From Agaribacterium haliotis (GTDB taxonomy: Bacteria; Pseudomonadota; Gammaproteobacteria; Pseudomonadales; Cellvibrionaceae): DNA of 64,000 nucleotides. Under the pieces are notes generated by a model. That model searched no databases, was not told the origin of the DNA, and saw nothing but the letters and a program-made list of their open reading frames with translations. The position numbers and the translations under genes were made by a program. Positions 4,840 through 13,611 of this stretch are shown one piece after another; within the stretch, counting starts at the first letter, position 1; the number at the start of each line of letters is the position of its first letter. The stretch spans positions 167,549-231,548 of the forward strand of contig NZ_NKQJ01000005.1 of the NCBI RefSeq assembly GCF_002312815.1, written 5' to 3'.

Positions 4840-6207
4840 TCAGGGTGCGATCTTCATATTTATTGTCATCGACGAATATGGATGAAATTCCGGCAGATGA
4901 CTGATTATTTGGCCGTTATCAAAATAGTGGTGCGCGATCGATGGAAATAACACCTCCGGCACTGGATGCTTAGCGTTTGGATTGTGGAACATGGATAAAC
5001 CTTCGCTCCACGTTTCGTTTGAATCTGTTGTTACTTGATAAGCAAATTGCTTGGGTAAGGACGCATTCGGATCATGATCATGACACGTACCAAACCGATG
5101 CATTATGATGTTATCGGGCCCGAAGCCCGCCTGACGCCCTATGCGATTAAACTTTGATATTGTTCCAGTAGCAGAGAACAGTACTGCGCTTATATTTTCT
5201 GCATCAGGCTGAAAGAAGTAACCTGACGGAATTACCTTATCTCCCTCTTGGTGTTTTTCGATTTTTAAGGCGGAAATAATAAGCTTGCCGTCTTTGTCTC
5301 TGGTAAATTCGTGCTTTACTCCATAGAGGTAGTTTATTAGAGCATTTGAACTCCACTGCATCGACTGATCATCATGGAAGTCCGCTATTGCGAAGACGAG
5401 AGGGTTATCTTTCACATGTTCAAGCATCCAATATTCTTTTTTTAACTTGCTATAAAGCGGGCTCCCAAATTTTATCGGCATTTCATTTTTGTGCTTTTCC
5501 GCTATTTCAGACGGGTGCAATAATTTTGGCTCTTTCTGGAGTAGCAAGGCAGGGTTTTCATTTTTTCTACCCACTATTACTGCTTCAACTGCGACCTTAT
5601 GACCATATTTTTCAACCAAAAAGTCTGGCGCATGGTGCTCTCGATCAAAAAACAGTTGTTCTTCATTGAAGTACGTATTCAAATAGAGTTCCCATAGCCT
5701 GGCGTCAAACCCGGAACTTTGAAATTGCTCAATAAAATTCCCGTCAACATCAACAAAATGAGGCATAAGCTCATTGATAATTGTTTTGGCAGGTATAAAT
5801 GAATCTTCTCGAGATAACTTTGAAAAGAATGGATGTTGCTTTGCAATTGAGACTACTGGAGTAAATAAGTCCAAACCCTTCGTTTCATCACCTTGGGGAA
5901 ATGCAGTATTCCCTGTGCTGGCGTGCCATCTAATACCGCCTTGGACCCACGTTCGCGCTTCTTCAAGCGTTTCAATTGAGGCTTGAACATCAAATGCTCT
6001 AAAGCGGTCACCCTCATCTCGCCCTAACAGAATGCCAACAAAGTCGTCATCAACTGTATCCCGAAGTACAATACCCAAGACGACTTCGGAATCATCAGCA
6101 TACCATTCTAATTCTTCACTCATATATGCTGCTGCGGGGCTTCTAGATTGAGCGGCTAGGGCATTGAATCTTTTTATATCTAATCTTTTTACGATTACCT
6201 CGTCCAT
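4840..6207 (-). CDS. Uncharacterised defence-associated protein with PD-(D/E)XK-like motif (455 aa)
   Basis: The last gene of the leftward operon starts at ATG 6207 behind an AGGA site and lies 41 bp after the cyclase gene. Similar proteins are often named glycosaminoglycan attachment protein in databases, which says nothing about function. Three zones are visible. Residues 1-115 form an alpha/beta domain with ILLGRDEGDRFRAFD. Residues 165-215 contain ARLWELYL, APDF (194-197) and VAVEAV (205-210), the order of a restriction-endonuclease-like fold, but the usual lysine after the second acidic residue is absent. The C-terminal half is beta-rich, with repeated His/Asp (TCHDHDPN, HHYFDNG). No membrane segment is seen. 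It may be an effector or sensor of the operon; its activity is unknown. Confidence 0.6.
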   Translation of the reverse strand: MDEVIVKRLDIKRFNALAAQSRSPAAAYMSEELEWYADDSEVVLGIVLRDTVDDDFVGILLGRDEGDRFRAFDVQASIETLEEARTWVQGGIRWHASTGNTAFPQGDETKGLDLFTPVVSIAKQHPFFSKLSREDSFIPAKTIINELMPHFVDVDGNFIEQFQSSGFDARLWELYLNTYFNEEQLFFDREHHAPDFLVEKYGHKVAVEAVIVGRKNENPALLLQKEPKLLHPSEIAEKHKNEMPIKFGSPLYSKLKKEYWMLEHVKDNPLVFAIADFHDDQSMQWSSNALINYLYGVKHEFTRDKDGKLIISALKIEKHQEGDKVIPSGYFFQPDAENISAVLFSATGTISKFNRIGRQAGFGPDNIIMHRFGTCHDHDPNASLPKQFAYQVTTDSNETWSEGLSMFHNPNAKHPVPEVLFPSIAHHYFDNGQIISHLPEFHPYSSMTINMKIAP

Positions 6208-6248
6208 GATTATTCCTGATAGATTAACGCATCAATGCTGACGACGCG

Positions 6249-7013
6249 TTAACGATCGGCCACATTGACTTGTTCAGTATTTTTCCATAACTGTGTGAGC
6301 CTTGTCTCACCAGTGTTGATATAATTTTCTTTAGCAATAGAAAGCCTAACACTCAACCATGTCCATTTAGATATGTGATCAACTCGATTAGCGGAAGAAA
6401 TTCCTTCTTTTATGTGACGCTCAACTTCTTCCAGATAGACTTCATGAGGATCCCAGCCATCTTCCACCAGCGCCTCAACATTTCCAACACTTCCGTTAAA
6501 AGAAAACGGATCAACGAAATATAGCCCATCAACATCTAGCGAAAAATATATGGATTTGTATTTTTCAGGGATTCGGGAAGCCAAATCTTGATCTAAAACT
6601 ATCCTAGGAAACACGGCCGCACTATTTTCTATTTGATACGCTTTAATCATTCCAGCTCCATATAAGATGCCGTCCGAGTGATGTATCTTTCCGGTTGCAA
6701 TACCACCCCTTGTAAGTATTCCCCCACCTAAGAGCTGAGCCTGAAGCCAGCCGACTGCCCAAGTGACACCATGAAAATTTTCAGAATCTCCAGTTACGAC
6801 AATACAATCAGAAAATACACTAACCTCCAAGTCTGAATGAGCGGTGTTGTCCATTTCAGAAGTTTTTTTATATGATTTAATATGACTCAAAGCCCAATGT
6901 AGGGTTTTATGCAATTTTTCGTCTTCTTCTATTCTATTGATGAGATTGGAGAATCCGAGAATATCTACGAATGCGACAATTTGTTCTGTGTATTCTATTT
7001 TTCGATCTAACAT
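6249..7013 (-). CDS. Class III nucleotide cyclase-like protein (Pycsar-type)
   Basis: The 254-aa protein has the hallmarks of small stand-alone class III cyclases: VAFVDILGFSNLI near the N-terminus with metal-ligand D17, and VSVFSDCIVV with the second acidic ligand D69. These are followed by the glycine-rich block LLGGGILTRGGIATGKIHHSDGILYGAGM-type segment around residues 93-120. Proteins with this DILGF signature include the pyrimidine cyclases of Pycsar anti-phage systems, which make cCMP or cUMP and trigger a membrane or TIR effector. Here no canonical Pycsar effector is adjacent. Instead the gene follows the ABC-3C ATPase gene by 11 bp, with a good AGGGGA ribosome-binding site, and precedes the 455-aa gene. 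Whether it is catalytic, and on which base, cannot be told from sequence alone. Confidence 0.7.
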   Translation of the reverse strand: MLDRKIEYTEQIVAFVDILGFSNLINRIEEDEKLHKTLHWALSHIKSYKKTSEMDNTAHSDLEVSVFSDCIVVTGDSENFHGVTWAVGWLQAQLLGGGILTRGGIATGKIHHSDGILYGAGMIKAYQIENSAAVFPRIVLDQDLASRIPEKYKSIYFSLDVDGLYFVDPFSFNGSVGNVEALVEDGWDPHEVYLEEVERHIKEGISSANRVDHISKWTWLSVRLSIAKENYINTGETRLTQLWKNTEQVNVADR

Positions 7014-7024
7014 TCAAGCGTCCC

Positions 7025-9262
7025 CTAGTTACTCATTAGCTTTACTTTGGCAGCATGAATTACATCCTCATCAAACAATGACGACCAAGCACTATCAACA
7101 ACGACAGACTCAACACTCAGGTCAAGACGCCCCTCCAAAGCTAGCTTAGTGAAACCTTCTGATACTTTTGGATCCAAAACTAATTGAGATACAGCTTGAA
7201 TTGCCCCGCTCTCTTCAAGCATCCGAATAAAATATGTAGGCGTATAGTTAACCTCTTCCTTACAACGAACAATTAACTCTTGAAGATGTGCATATAAATC
7301 TGACTCTGTAATCTGAGGTTCTTCATACCAGCTTTTTGGGATAAGAGCATACTCACCCCGCCACTTTTTATCTCGAATGGCTTGTTGATACCAAGGCTCA
7401 TCAATATCTGCGTGATCAGTTATTATTACTTGAAGTCCGGGAGACATTTCTTCGACAATTTTAAAAATCCACTCGAACAACTTTTTAACAGCGATTCTGT
7501 CTTCATCCCTATCAATTTCGGAAAGGTCTCCTGACTCAGATTTGTCAGCGGGAAAATATACCTGGGAAGGTTGATCAAAGAAAATAAAACGACCAACTGG
7601 ACGACCACGTTCCAAAAACCACTTTGCCAAAGCAAGATAAGTGACGACATGATAACCCATCCAGTTTTCACCGCTTCCCATTTTATCGAGACTGACACGC
7701 CCATCAGGAGTATCAGCAACAACTGTTAATTTTGACGCATCTAAACGAATTCGATGATTACTGTATCCAAGACCTAGCTCCTGAGCCCAAGCAGTCATAT
7801 CTTCCGAGATACAATTAAGCTGAGCCTCCAACTTTTCTCTTAGAGCTACCGGGTCGAGCTTTTCTGAAAGGACCGATATCTCTTCTTCTAACAATGCCAA
7901 CTGCGTTTCTAAATTTTCGCTATCATCGGCCCAATCTACGCTTTCAAGGTAAAGACTGCATTTCCCAGCCAACTTAGCTCTCAGTGTGTTCAGATCATCA
8001 CGTTGCTCATCCTCATTTTCCTGCGACCTAATTTTTCCGATAGATTGTTTAGTGCGTTTAAGCTGATTATTAAGTTCACTCTGCTCCTGTAACAACTGAT
8101 TGACATATCCACTAATACGAGGCCTAGTGCGCCCAACGCCCTGTAATTTTCCAGATAGATCTGCCAAAGAAGCCCTAATTATCTCCTGGAACTTTGAAGG
8201 TCCTTCATGCGGGCTATCACATACAGGACAAACATTGGACATAGTTTCAAATTTCTTAAATAACCCAACTGATTGAAGCCTAAACACCTGATCGTTTACG
8301 GCCTGCTCAAAACCAGATTCTGACGAGGTATATTCTTGGGCTTCCCTGAGCCTTAACTTCAGCGCTCTTTTCTGGCCCTGGAGTTTTCGATTCTCTGCCT
8401 CCAAGACAATAAGCGGATCCTTCTCATCGTCTACATTTACATCCAACGTTGGCGACCAATTAGAAACCAACTCTAGTTGCTCCAATAAAACCTCATCTTT
8501 CGGAATCAGATTCCCCGAACTGTACAGCCCCAACTCTGCGGCCTCAGACAGCAACGAATAACCTTTTTGAAGCCCATCCCCCTTTAATGACTCAATTTCC
8601 TTTATCTGCTTTACCAGACGCATCCGATCTTGTTTTAGCGATCTCAACCTTTCCATTTCGGAGAGCCGGTCGTCTTCAGCGGCGCCGATAAAATAGGGCA
8701 AGGTATCCTTTATATTCTGCGGAACTCGGTCCCTGGCCTGTTGATGAAAAAGAATTTCATTATTGGCGATCTCTGTCTGGCTTTGGAATAGATAGTATCT
8801 AGAGTGTCGAAACCCAATAGTAACCGGATGCCTGGTTTGTCCTTCGGGAACTTCCGTAACATGCTCTGGAACACCAACCTTTTGGGTCAAAAAAGAAACT
8901 ACACTATCAACATTGGTGGAATTCGTTAATTCCGATTTGCTCGGCAAGGAAAGTTCTTTTTCAACGAGCATATAACAGGCCGATGATGCTTTAAAGCCAG
9001 GCATGGGGGCTGATCTCGCGATGAACACCTGACAGTCAGGGTATTGCAATAAAATTGCGTACCAATCTACAGTCTCCCGAATATGGCCAGCCGCCACCAT
9101 GCACTCACTGGCGCCTAAACAGTATTCAACAATGTGGATTAGCGAGGTTTTTCCTCGCTGGGAAGCCCCTGTAATGATGTTTACCGAACCAGGCTTAAAT
9201 GTGACGTCTCGTCGCGTGCCATTTTTTCCATATAATGAAACAGCTAATATCTGCATAGTCAT
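7025..9262 (-). CDS. ABC-3C system SMC/Rad50-like ATPase (DUF3732 type)
   Basis: The start is set at ATG 9262, which overlaps the TGA of the middle-component gene by four bases (ATGA); an upstream in-frame codon would add 19 unlikely residues. The 745-aa product has a Walker A motif GASQRGKT (32-39), long coiled-coil arms on both sides of a CPVC zinc hook (345-348), a signature-like GSGENW block, a Walker B strand ending FFDQPSQ and an H-loop-like IITDHADID. This is the layout of Rad50/SMC ATPases and matches DUF3732 proteins of the three-component ABC (ABC-3C) conflict systems. It probably senses or clamps DNA and controls the nuclease-like partner. The C-terminal 180 residues after the ATPase core are not assigned. 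Confidence 0.8.
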   Translation of the reverse strand: MTMQILAVSLYGKNGTRRDVTFKPGSVNIITGASQRGKTSLIHIVEYCLGASECMVAAGHIRETVDWYAILLQYPDCQVFIARSAPMPGFKASSACYMLVEKELSLPSKSELTNSTNVDSVVSFLTQKVGVPEHVTEVPEGQTRHPVTIGFRHSRYYLFQSQTEIANNEILFHQQARDRVPQNIKDTLPYFIGAAEDDRLSEMERLRSLKQDRMRLVKQIKEIESLKGDGLQKGYSLLSEAAELGLYSSGNLIPKDEVLLEQLELVSNWSPTLDVNVDDEKDPLIVLEAENRKLQGQKRALKLRLREAQEYTSSESGFEQAVNDQVFRLQSVGLFKKFETMSNVCPVCDSPHEGPSKFQEIIRASLADLSGKLQGVGRTRPRISGYVNQLLQEQSELNNQLKRTKQSIGKIRSQENEDEQRDDLNTLRAKLAGKCSLYLESVDWADDSENLETQLALLEEEISVLSEKLDPVALREKLEAQLNCISEDMTAWAQELGLGYSNHRIRLDASKLTVVADTPDGRVSLDKMGSGENWMGYHVVTYLALAKWFLERGRPVGRFIFFDQPSQVYFPADKSESGDLSEIDRDEDRIAVKKLFEWIFKIVEEMSPGLQVIITDHADIDEPWYQQAIRDKKWRGEYALIPKSWYEEPQITESDLYAHLQELIVRCKEEVNYTPTYFIRMLEESGAIQAVSQLVLDPKVSEGFTKLALEGRLDLSVESVVVDSAWSSLFDEDVIHAAKVKLMSN

Positions 9263-9756
9263 GGCATCACTCCCAAATGCGTATAGATACCCTCTACGGA
9301 GGGAGATTGGCCAAACCATCGACCTAAAAATCCGGCACCTAAAAACGCCTTCTTAAATACTTCGTTTTTATTAACCATTGCTGGTAACTTTGGCATTGCT
9401 CCGTTATCAATTAGAAAGAAGCCATTTTCCGATAAAGAAATAGCCTTCTGTTCAAGCAGAAATACAATTGCCATGTTAACCACATCGATATATGAACTCA
9501 CTGAATTAGCAAATCCAACTAAGTGCCCTTCATAGTCCGAAGCCCAGCCGGCTAGGGGCGTCGATATAGAGGCCGGTAATACAGATGAGTAGCGGCCACA
9601 TAACGCTAGCGGGGCAACTAAGTAGACAAGTGAGCAATGAAGTCCTTGCTGATTTTTTTCCGAACACTCCCGAATCGCCTGATACAAGACGACCCCAACG
9701 TAGGCGGGGTTATAAAGATTAGCCTCTTCTTTGGATAGTTCTGATTCAATGATCAT
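9259..9756 (-). CDS. ABC-3C system middle component
   Basis: A 165-aa helical protein beginning [24 protein letters not shown]. The E-x-NPAY start, the conserved [11 protein letters not shown] hydrophobic helix and the following SSVLPASI segment are typical of the small middle component encoded between the effector and the ATPase in three-component ABC systems. Its function is not known in detail; it is thought to bridge the ATPase and the effector. Its ATG overlaps the TAA of the nuclease-like gene by one base and its TGA overlaps the ATPase start by four bases. This tight coupling supports one complex with fixed stoichiometry. Confidence 0.75.
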   Translation of the reverse strand: MIIESELSKEEANLYNPAYVGVVLYQAIRECSEKNQQGLHCSLVYLVAPLALCGRYSSVLPASISTPLAGWASDYEGHLVGFANSVSSYIDVVNMAIVFLLEQKAISLSENGFFLIDNGAMPKLPAMVNKNEVFKKAFLGAGFLGRWFGQSPSVEGIYTHLGVMP

Positions 9757-10952
9757 TAGGCAACACCCTCGTTACTTGCATTACCCAACTGCTCAAATTC
9801 AGGATGCCATCCAATTTTCAGGTCATCTGATAACATGTGATAAGAGCCTTTGGAAAGGTACTCTTCTACGAAATCAGGGCGAATAGGAACAATACCTTGC
9901 TGCTGACAGTACTGATACAACTTCGCTGAATACGCTCTCTTGGCCTCCTCGGTGTCAAGAGCCTCCTGTATTTCCATAAATGCCTGTTGCTCATACCACT
10001 TCTCAAACAGTTTTCTATCAAAACCACTGATCTCACCGGGATTCAACAAACCGTCTCCGGCCCACTTATTTCGTTGCTCAAATGCTCTGTAGTAATTAGT
10101 TATAGCCAACTCAATAAGTTTTTTAGGGGCATTAAACAAACGCATCTGTTTAACAAATACCCGCATGTCATTGTCTACGTCCATCGCATCGGGCAACGCA
10201 TCAACATATTCAGCAGGCAGATTTGTAAGAGCATATTCCGGGCGTATGTTTTCAACTAACTCTTGTAAAACGCCTAAATTGATGACAGTTGATGGAGTCT
10301 TGCTCAGAGCTTCCACGACCCACTTAAACCAATTTCCTTCAATTCGATTTAAGAACGCATCGATCGCCTGAACAGGTACTGACTGTCTGGCAATTGGTTT
10401 CATGTTTTCTCTAATCTTTAATAGGTCTTCTGATCTACCAACAACATAGATAGCACTTAATAAACTTTTTCTTTCTGCGACACTCAAGCTCTTAAAGGCC
10501 TTATAGCCTTTTTCATTTGTTTGATTTGACTCTTCGCAGATCCCAGACATGATCTCCAGAGCTTCATCTATATTTCTTTTCGGGCCAACTCCCAACAAAC
10601 TTGCCAGCGAGTCCTCCGCAACAGCTTGTGTCGTAACTAATGATAGAATTACATTTCCGAGTGAGATTTCTCCAGATTCAATCGACTCTACCCAAACCCT
10701 AATGGTTTTCCATATATCAGAACTTCTATCTGTGATGTTACCTTCGTCACCATGGAATTTAGTCTGCAAAAGCTCTTCCGGCGAACCGTCACTATCGAAT
10801 GCAATGTCGTCCAACTTCTCGATAGAAACATTAAGCTGCTCAGGATCAGCCAAATCCGATAGCTTCTTTAATGACAAATACAGAGCAAACCTAATTTGAT
10901 AGATATAACCAAGCATTGAAGCTGACGCATCGAATTGCGAAGTATTAGACAT
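9756..10952 (-). CDS. ABC-3C effector protein with Cap4/DUF4297-like nuclease domain
   Basis: The first gene of the operon encodes 398 aa and has an AAGGAA site 7 nt before its ATG. The N-terminal 180 residues look like a restriction-endonuclease fold of the Cap4/DUF4297 kind: G15-YIYQ-IRFALYL helix, then VSIEKLDDI with E45 and D48/D49, then ELLQTKFH with Q63-x-K65, then a WKTIRVWVE helix. The remaining 220 residues form an all-helical region that fits an ABC-3C-specific C-terminal domain, used for docking to the middle component. It is predicted to cut DNA when the ATPase senses invasion, giving defence or abortive infection. The active-site reading is by eye and should be checked with a profile search. 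Confidence 0.65.
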   Translation of the reverse strand: MSNTSQFDASASMLGYIYQIRFALYLSLKKLSDLADPEQLNVSIEKLDDIAFDSDGSPEELLQTKFHGDEGNITDRSSDIWKTIRVWVESIESGEISLGNVILSLVTTQAVAEDSLASLLGVGPKRNIDEALEIMSGICEESNQTNEKGYKAFKSLSVAERKSLLSAIYVVGRSEDLLKIRENMKPIARQSVPVQAIDAFLNRIEGNWFKWVVEALSKTPSTVINLGVLQELVENIRPEYALTNLPAEYVDALPDAMDVDNDMRVFVKQMRLFNAPKKLIELAITNYYRAFEQRNKWAGDGLLNPGEISGFDRKLFEKWYEQQAFMEIQEALDTEEAKRAYSAKLYQYCQQQGIVPIRPDFVEEYLSKGSYHMLSDDLKIGWHPEFEQLGNASNEGVA

Positions 10953-11033
10953 GCTTTATTCCTTGTATTTTTAACCTTTTAATTCAGTGGGGAGTAATTT
11001 AATTAGTGTCCGCGCTGGGTCGACCCCTGTCAT

Positions 11034-11834
11034 TCAATGAAAATCTACACCATTTAAAAAATGCGCTCCGTCGACGGTCAGCACATTTGTATAAATTTCA
11101 GTGCTGTCCACTGACTTATGTCCTAACAGTTGACTGACGTATTTCAGAGGCCGACCGTGCAACAGCAAATGAATGGCAAACGAGTGCCGAAAAGTATGTG
11201 CACTGATCGTAAAAGGTGCGCCCCCTACTCTCTCGACCAAGGCATAAATGTGCCGGTTTACCGTCTGACGGCACATCGAAAAAATGCGCTCATTTTTTTT
11301 GAAATGCCCTGCGTAAAGATAACTCTGAATTCGGTCCTCTAGCGCATGATCAACAATGGGAATGTAGCGTTTAGGTGAGCGTTGAAGGCTCGCTCGACTC
11401 GGTCTCCCAGGTCTCTGCTTCAATGTTTTTAATATCACGCCAAAGTCGTAGCCATCATCTACAAACGAGCACGGCGTTAGCGCGAGCACTTCGGATATTC
11501 GAGCACCGGTTGTCCACATTAAATCGAGCATCAACCGGTAGGTCGGATGCTTTTCGGCTTCAAGTAAGCGCAAGATTTCAGGTTTAAGTAGGTAGGCCGG
11601 CATTGCATCGACCGTTTCCAATACCATTGGGCGTTTAGCAACGAGGCGATCCCAATCTATCCGTACTGACTGAATGGGGAAGTCGATCGAGGGCGCTTCC
11701 ACTGGGTGAAAGAGACGCTGGGAGCGCGAGTGGGTAAACCCGCTGTCTGGGAGCCGTTTTTGTACCATTTCGTCCGGGAATCCTGGTGCAAATCTGATCA
11801 CATTATAGGCTCGAAAAAGCCCCAAGACCAGCAT
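11034..11834 (-). CDS. Tyrosine recombinase/integrase (right)
   Basis: A tyrosine recombinase of the ResD/XerD-like group, different in sequence from the left enzyme. Numbered from the upstream in-frame TTG at 11843, the catalytic residues are R115 (TTGARISEVL), H216-x-x-R219 (HTFRHSF), H242 (LLGHKSVDST) and Y251 (EIYTNV). The start is unclear: ATG at 11834 is used here, but neither it nor the TTG has a good ribosome-binding site, and ATG 11768 is also possible. The gene points into the island, head-on to the left integrase, with the five-gene operon between them. Its product probably acts at a site near 11.88 kb or 10.99 kb, where GGGAGTAA occurs on both sides of the gene. Confidence 0.8.
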   Translation of the reverse strand: MLVLGLFRAYNVIRFAPGFPDEMVQKRLPDSGFTHSRSQRLFHPVEAPSIDFPIQSVRIDWDRLVAKRPMVLETVDAMPAYLLKPEILRLLEAEKHPTYRLMLDLMWTTGARISEVLALTPCSFVDDGYDFGVILKTLKQRPGRPSRASLQRSPKRYIPIVDHALEDRIQSYLYAGHFKKNERIFSMCRQTVNRHIYALVERVGGAPFTISAHTFRHSFAIHLLLHGRPLKYVSQLLGHKSVDSTEIYTNVLTVDGAHFLNGVDFH

Positions 11835-11843
11835 GGAAATCAA

Positions 11844-12201
11844 CGGGGAAAGCCCGAATTTAGCGGCAGTCAGGTAATTTTTACCCGTTTGGGAGTAAAT
11901 GGTGCAAAACGAAAATGATTTTTAATAATGAACATTCTCGCCCACGGCTAAAATACAATGTAAGCCATAGCGTAAAAAACGAGTTTTATTCTCGGAAGAA
12001 TAAGATTGAAGCTACCGAATACGATTTTTTGTATTTATTAGTAATCTAGTGGTGACGGGATTAAAAATCCGCCTCTGTGAATGCGTTGAGGTCGAAGATC
12101 ACTTAATTCTCATACTATTAATGGATTACAAGTGGTTGGAAATTTAATAAATATTACGTCAAAATACACCGAACAGTAAAATCAGAAAGGATGCTACATA
12201 A
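11844..12201. other. Intergenic stretch with an inverted repeat beside the right integrase
   Basis: Next to the integrase start, TTTTTACCC (11878-11886) and GGGAGTAAA (11891-11899) form arms around a 4-bp spacer with a one-base bulge. This size suits a tyrosine-recombinase core site. The rest is AT-rich. A palindrome-like GGATT-AAA-AATCC lies near 12060. Just before the DUF1737 gene, a four-codon mini-ORF (ATG CTA CAT AAG, 12191-12202) ends in a TGA that overlaps the GTG start. No larger gene is supported. Confidence 0.4.
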
Positions 12202-12450
12202 GTGAAGCGAGCGCTATACAAAGTGGTTGGCGGTAAGCCTAGCTTGCCTGAGTTTGAAGCAGAAGTTGCCAAGTACCTAAACGACGGGTGGAAGCCGGTC
12301 GGTGGGGTTAGCTTTAACGCAAACTTCGCTTATCAGGCTCTCGCCAAAGTCACTAGTGAATCAGCGGTTGGTAGCGCATACAACGAAAGTGAAGCTCATT
12401 CAAAAAGTACCACCGCCGAAGCGATGAGACGTGTTGACGACTTAACATAA
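12202..12450 (+). CDS. DUF1737 protein, right copy
   Basis: This 82-aa DUF1737 protein is nearly identical to the one at 2586-2834. The core (YKVVGGKPSLPEFE, NDGWKPVGGV) is unchanged and most differences lie in the C-terminal tail. It starts with GTG instead of ATG, and the regulator gene that precedes the left copy is missing. In its place a four-codon mini-ORF with an AGAAAGG site ends in a TGA overlapping the GTG, which would allow coupled translation. Both copies point right and flank the island as direct repeats 9.6 kb apart. It may be a remnant of a second related phage or of a duplication that accompanied island insertion. Confidence 0.7.
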   Translation: MKRALYKVVGGKPSLPEFEAEVAKYLNDGWKPVGGVSFNANFAYQALAKVTSESAVGSAYNESEAHSKSTTAEAMRRVDDLT

Positions 12451-13419
12451 GTCGTTTCCTTACCAAAAATATGAATGTGTGATTTTATTAACGCATGCAT
12501 TGCGTATGCGGAGTGCCAACGCTATTAACTATCTGCGTGATCTGACTGTCACTCGCTTCTGAACCCGTGTTTTCCAGTCTAGAAGTATTCAACCGTTTCA
12601 GAGGTTACAAGGCGCGCCTTGAACTAACCGGCAGTCAAAATCGAATCCGCTTCAGCTAGAATTTGTTAGCAGGCGACTAAAACGGGCCTGGCTGCGGCCG
12701 GCTAAGGTCAAGCCAACTCCCCTGCTTCTGCACCTTCGCAGCCCCAAAGTTAGCGATCCCAGTTCGCACCAACAAATACGGCGGCTCCCGCCACCACAAC
12801 AAACGTAAGATCAATCTTCATACTCAAGACTTTTAATTGTTAGAGCGCCCTCTTAACAATTTATCGCCAACACGAGCGGAGTTCTTTGAAGTTTTCATGA
12901 TTATTCGTTCGCAATTGAAGTTGGTAGATTGAGGCAGAGATAGTACTGAAAGTGTTGTCAGCAAGATGATCCCGCTCCAGCCTGGATGGGAAGTTTTTTG
13001 CTCAAAACGCATTGCCAAAAAAACTCGAATCAATCTGTCGGCCAGCGACAAATGTTGAACAACAAAAACAATTGCATGGTAAGCAAAACAACATTACTCG
13101 AAAAGTCGATATTTAATGCCCGTTAAAGCTGGAAAAATATTCGCGCCAGATTAAGTACATCCAATCTTAAAAACACGACAAAGAACCAAGTGACACATCA
13201 ACTTAGCTAGAGGCTCTGAATCTTGTATTTAAACCTTTTAGACAAGATTATTTTGTGTCATTCGCATTTGTAAAACGTTTTATTCTTCAGTAAAACTTGT
13301 GATGTCGAGGCTGTTGAAGATCGAGCAGGTTTTATCGACAAAAACGTAACACTTAAAGGCGTATAGATAACACACCGGTTGTTTGTCGCCATCATTTAAA
13401 CGAATAAAAGGAATTAAGC
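12451..13419. other. Long gene-poor stretch after the island
   Basis: About 970 bp hold no convincing gene. Two very short leftward ORFs in series are seen (21 codons at 12833-12898 and 23 codons at 12750-12821). A partly palindromic GCATGCATTGCGTATGC lies near 12493. The last 100 bases lead into the signal-peptide start of the hydrolase fragment and probably contain its promoter. The poor gene content fits a junction built by several insertions and deletions. Confidence 0.4.
12750..12821 (-). CDS. Possible tiny membrane peptide (23 aa)
   Basis: ATG at 12821 opens a 23-codon frame encoding MKIDLTFVVV-AGAAVFVGA and ending NWDR. This is one short hydrophobic helix with a charged tail. It follows another 21-codon ORF. 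It could be a phage remnant similar in style to the tiny membrane protein at 156-239 or simply chance. No clear ribosome-binding site was found, so support is weak. Confidence 0.2.
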   Translation of the reverse strand: MKIDLTFVVVAGAAVFVGANWDR

Positions 13420-13611
13420 GTGAAAAAAATAACAATTGCGTCATGTGTGTATGCGGCTTTGTCATCCACCGTTTTTGCTGCCCCTGCTTTTGAAACAAAG
13501 TCTCACCCAAATCTATTTGTTGATATGGATATCGCCAGCCAGCTGGAAACAAAAGCTAAGGTAGACAACGCGTATCAGCAGATTTTTTTTGGGAAAAACG
13601 GGGTCAGATAA
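13420..13611 (+). pseudogene. N-terminal fragment of a secreted glycoside hydrolase (GH8-like)
   Basis: The GTG at 13420, with an AAAAGGAA site, opens a 63-codon frame. Residues 1-20 are a clear signal peptide (MKKITIASCVYAALSSTVFA). The next part, SHPNLFVDMD...KAKVDNAYQQIFFG, resembles the start of GH8 enzymes such as reducing-end xylosidases, where a KV-x-AxxQLFxG segment opens the barrel domain. The frame ends at TAA inside the palindromic element at 13600-13652; the normal protein would be about 400 residues. The family call is uncertain, but truncation of a secreted enzyme gene by the element is likely. Confidence 0.45.

Noticed and set aside
10990-11898. GGGAGTAA on both sides of the right integrase as att direct repeats
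   Set aside because: Eight bases only, expected by chance in an AT-rich region; kept as a hint in the integrase entry but not claimed as att sites.
12833-13051. Leftward 72-codon frame right of the island
   Set aside because: Low-complexity mixture without clear domain or ribosome-binding site; at most its last 21 codons could be a tiny peptide gene.
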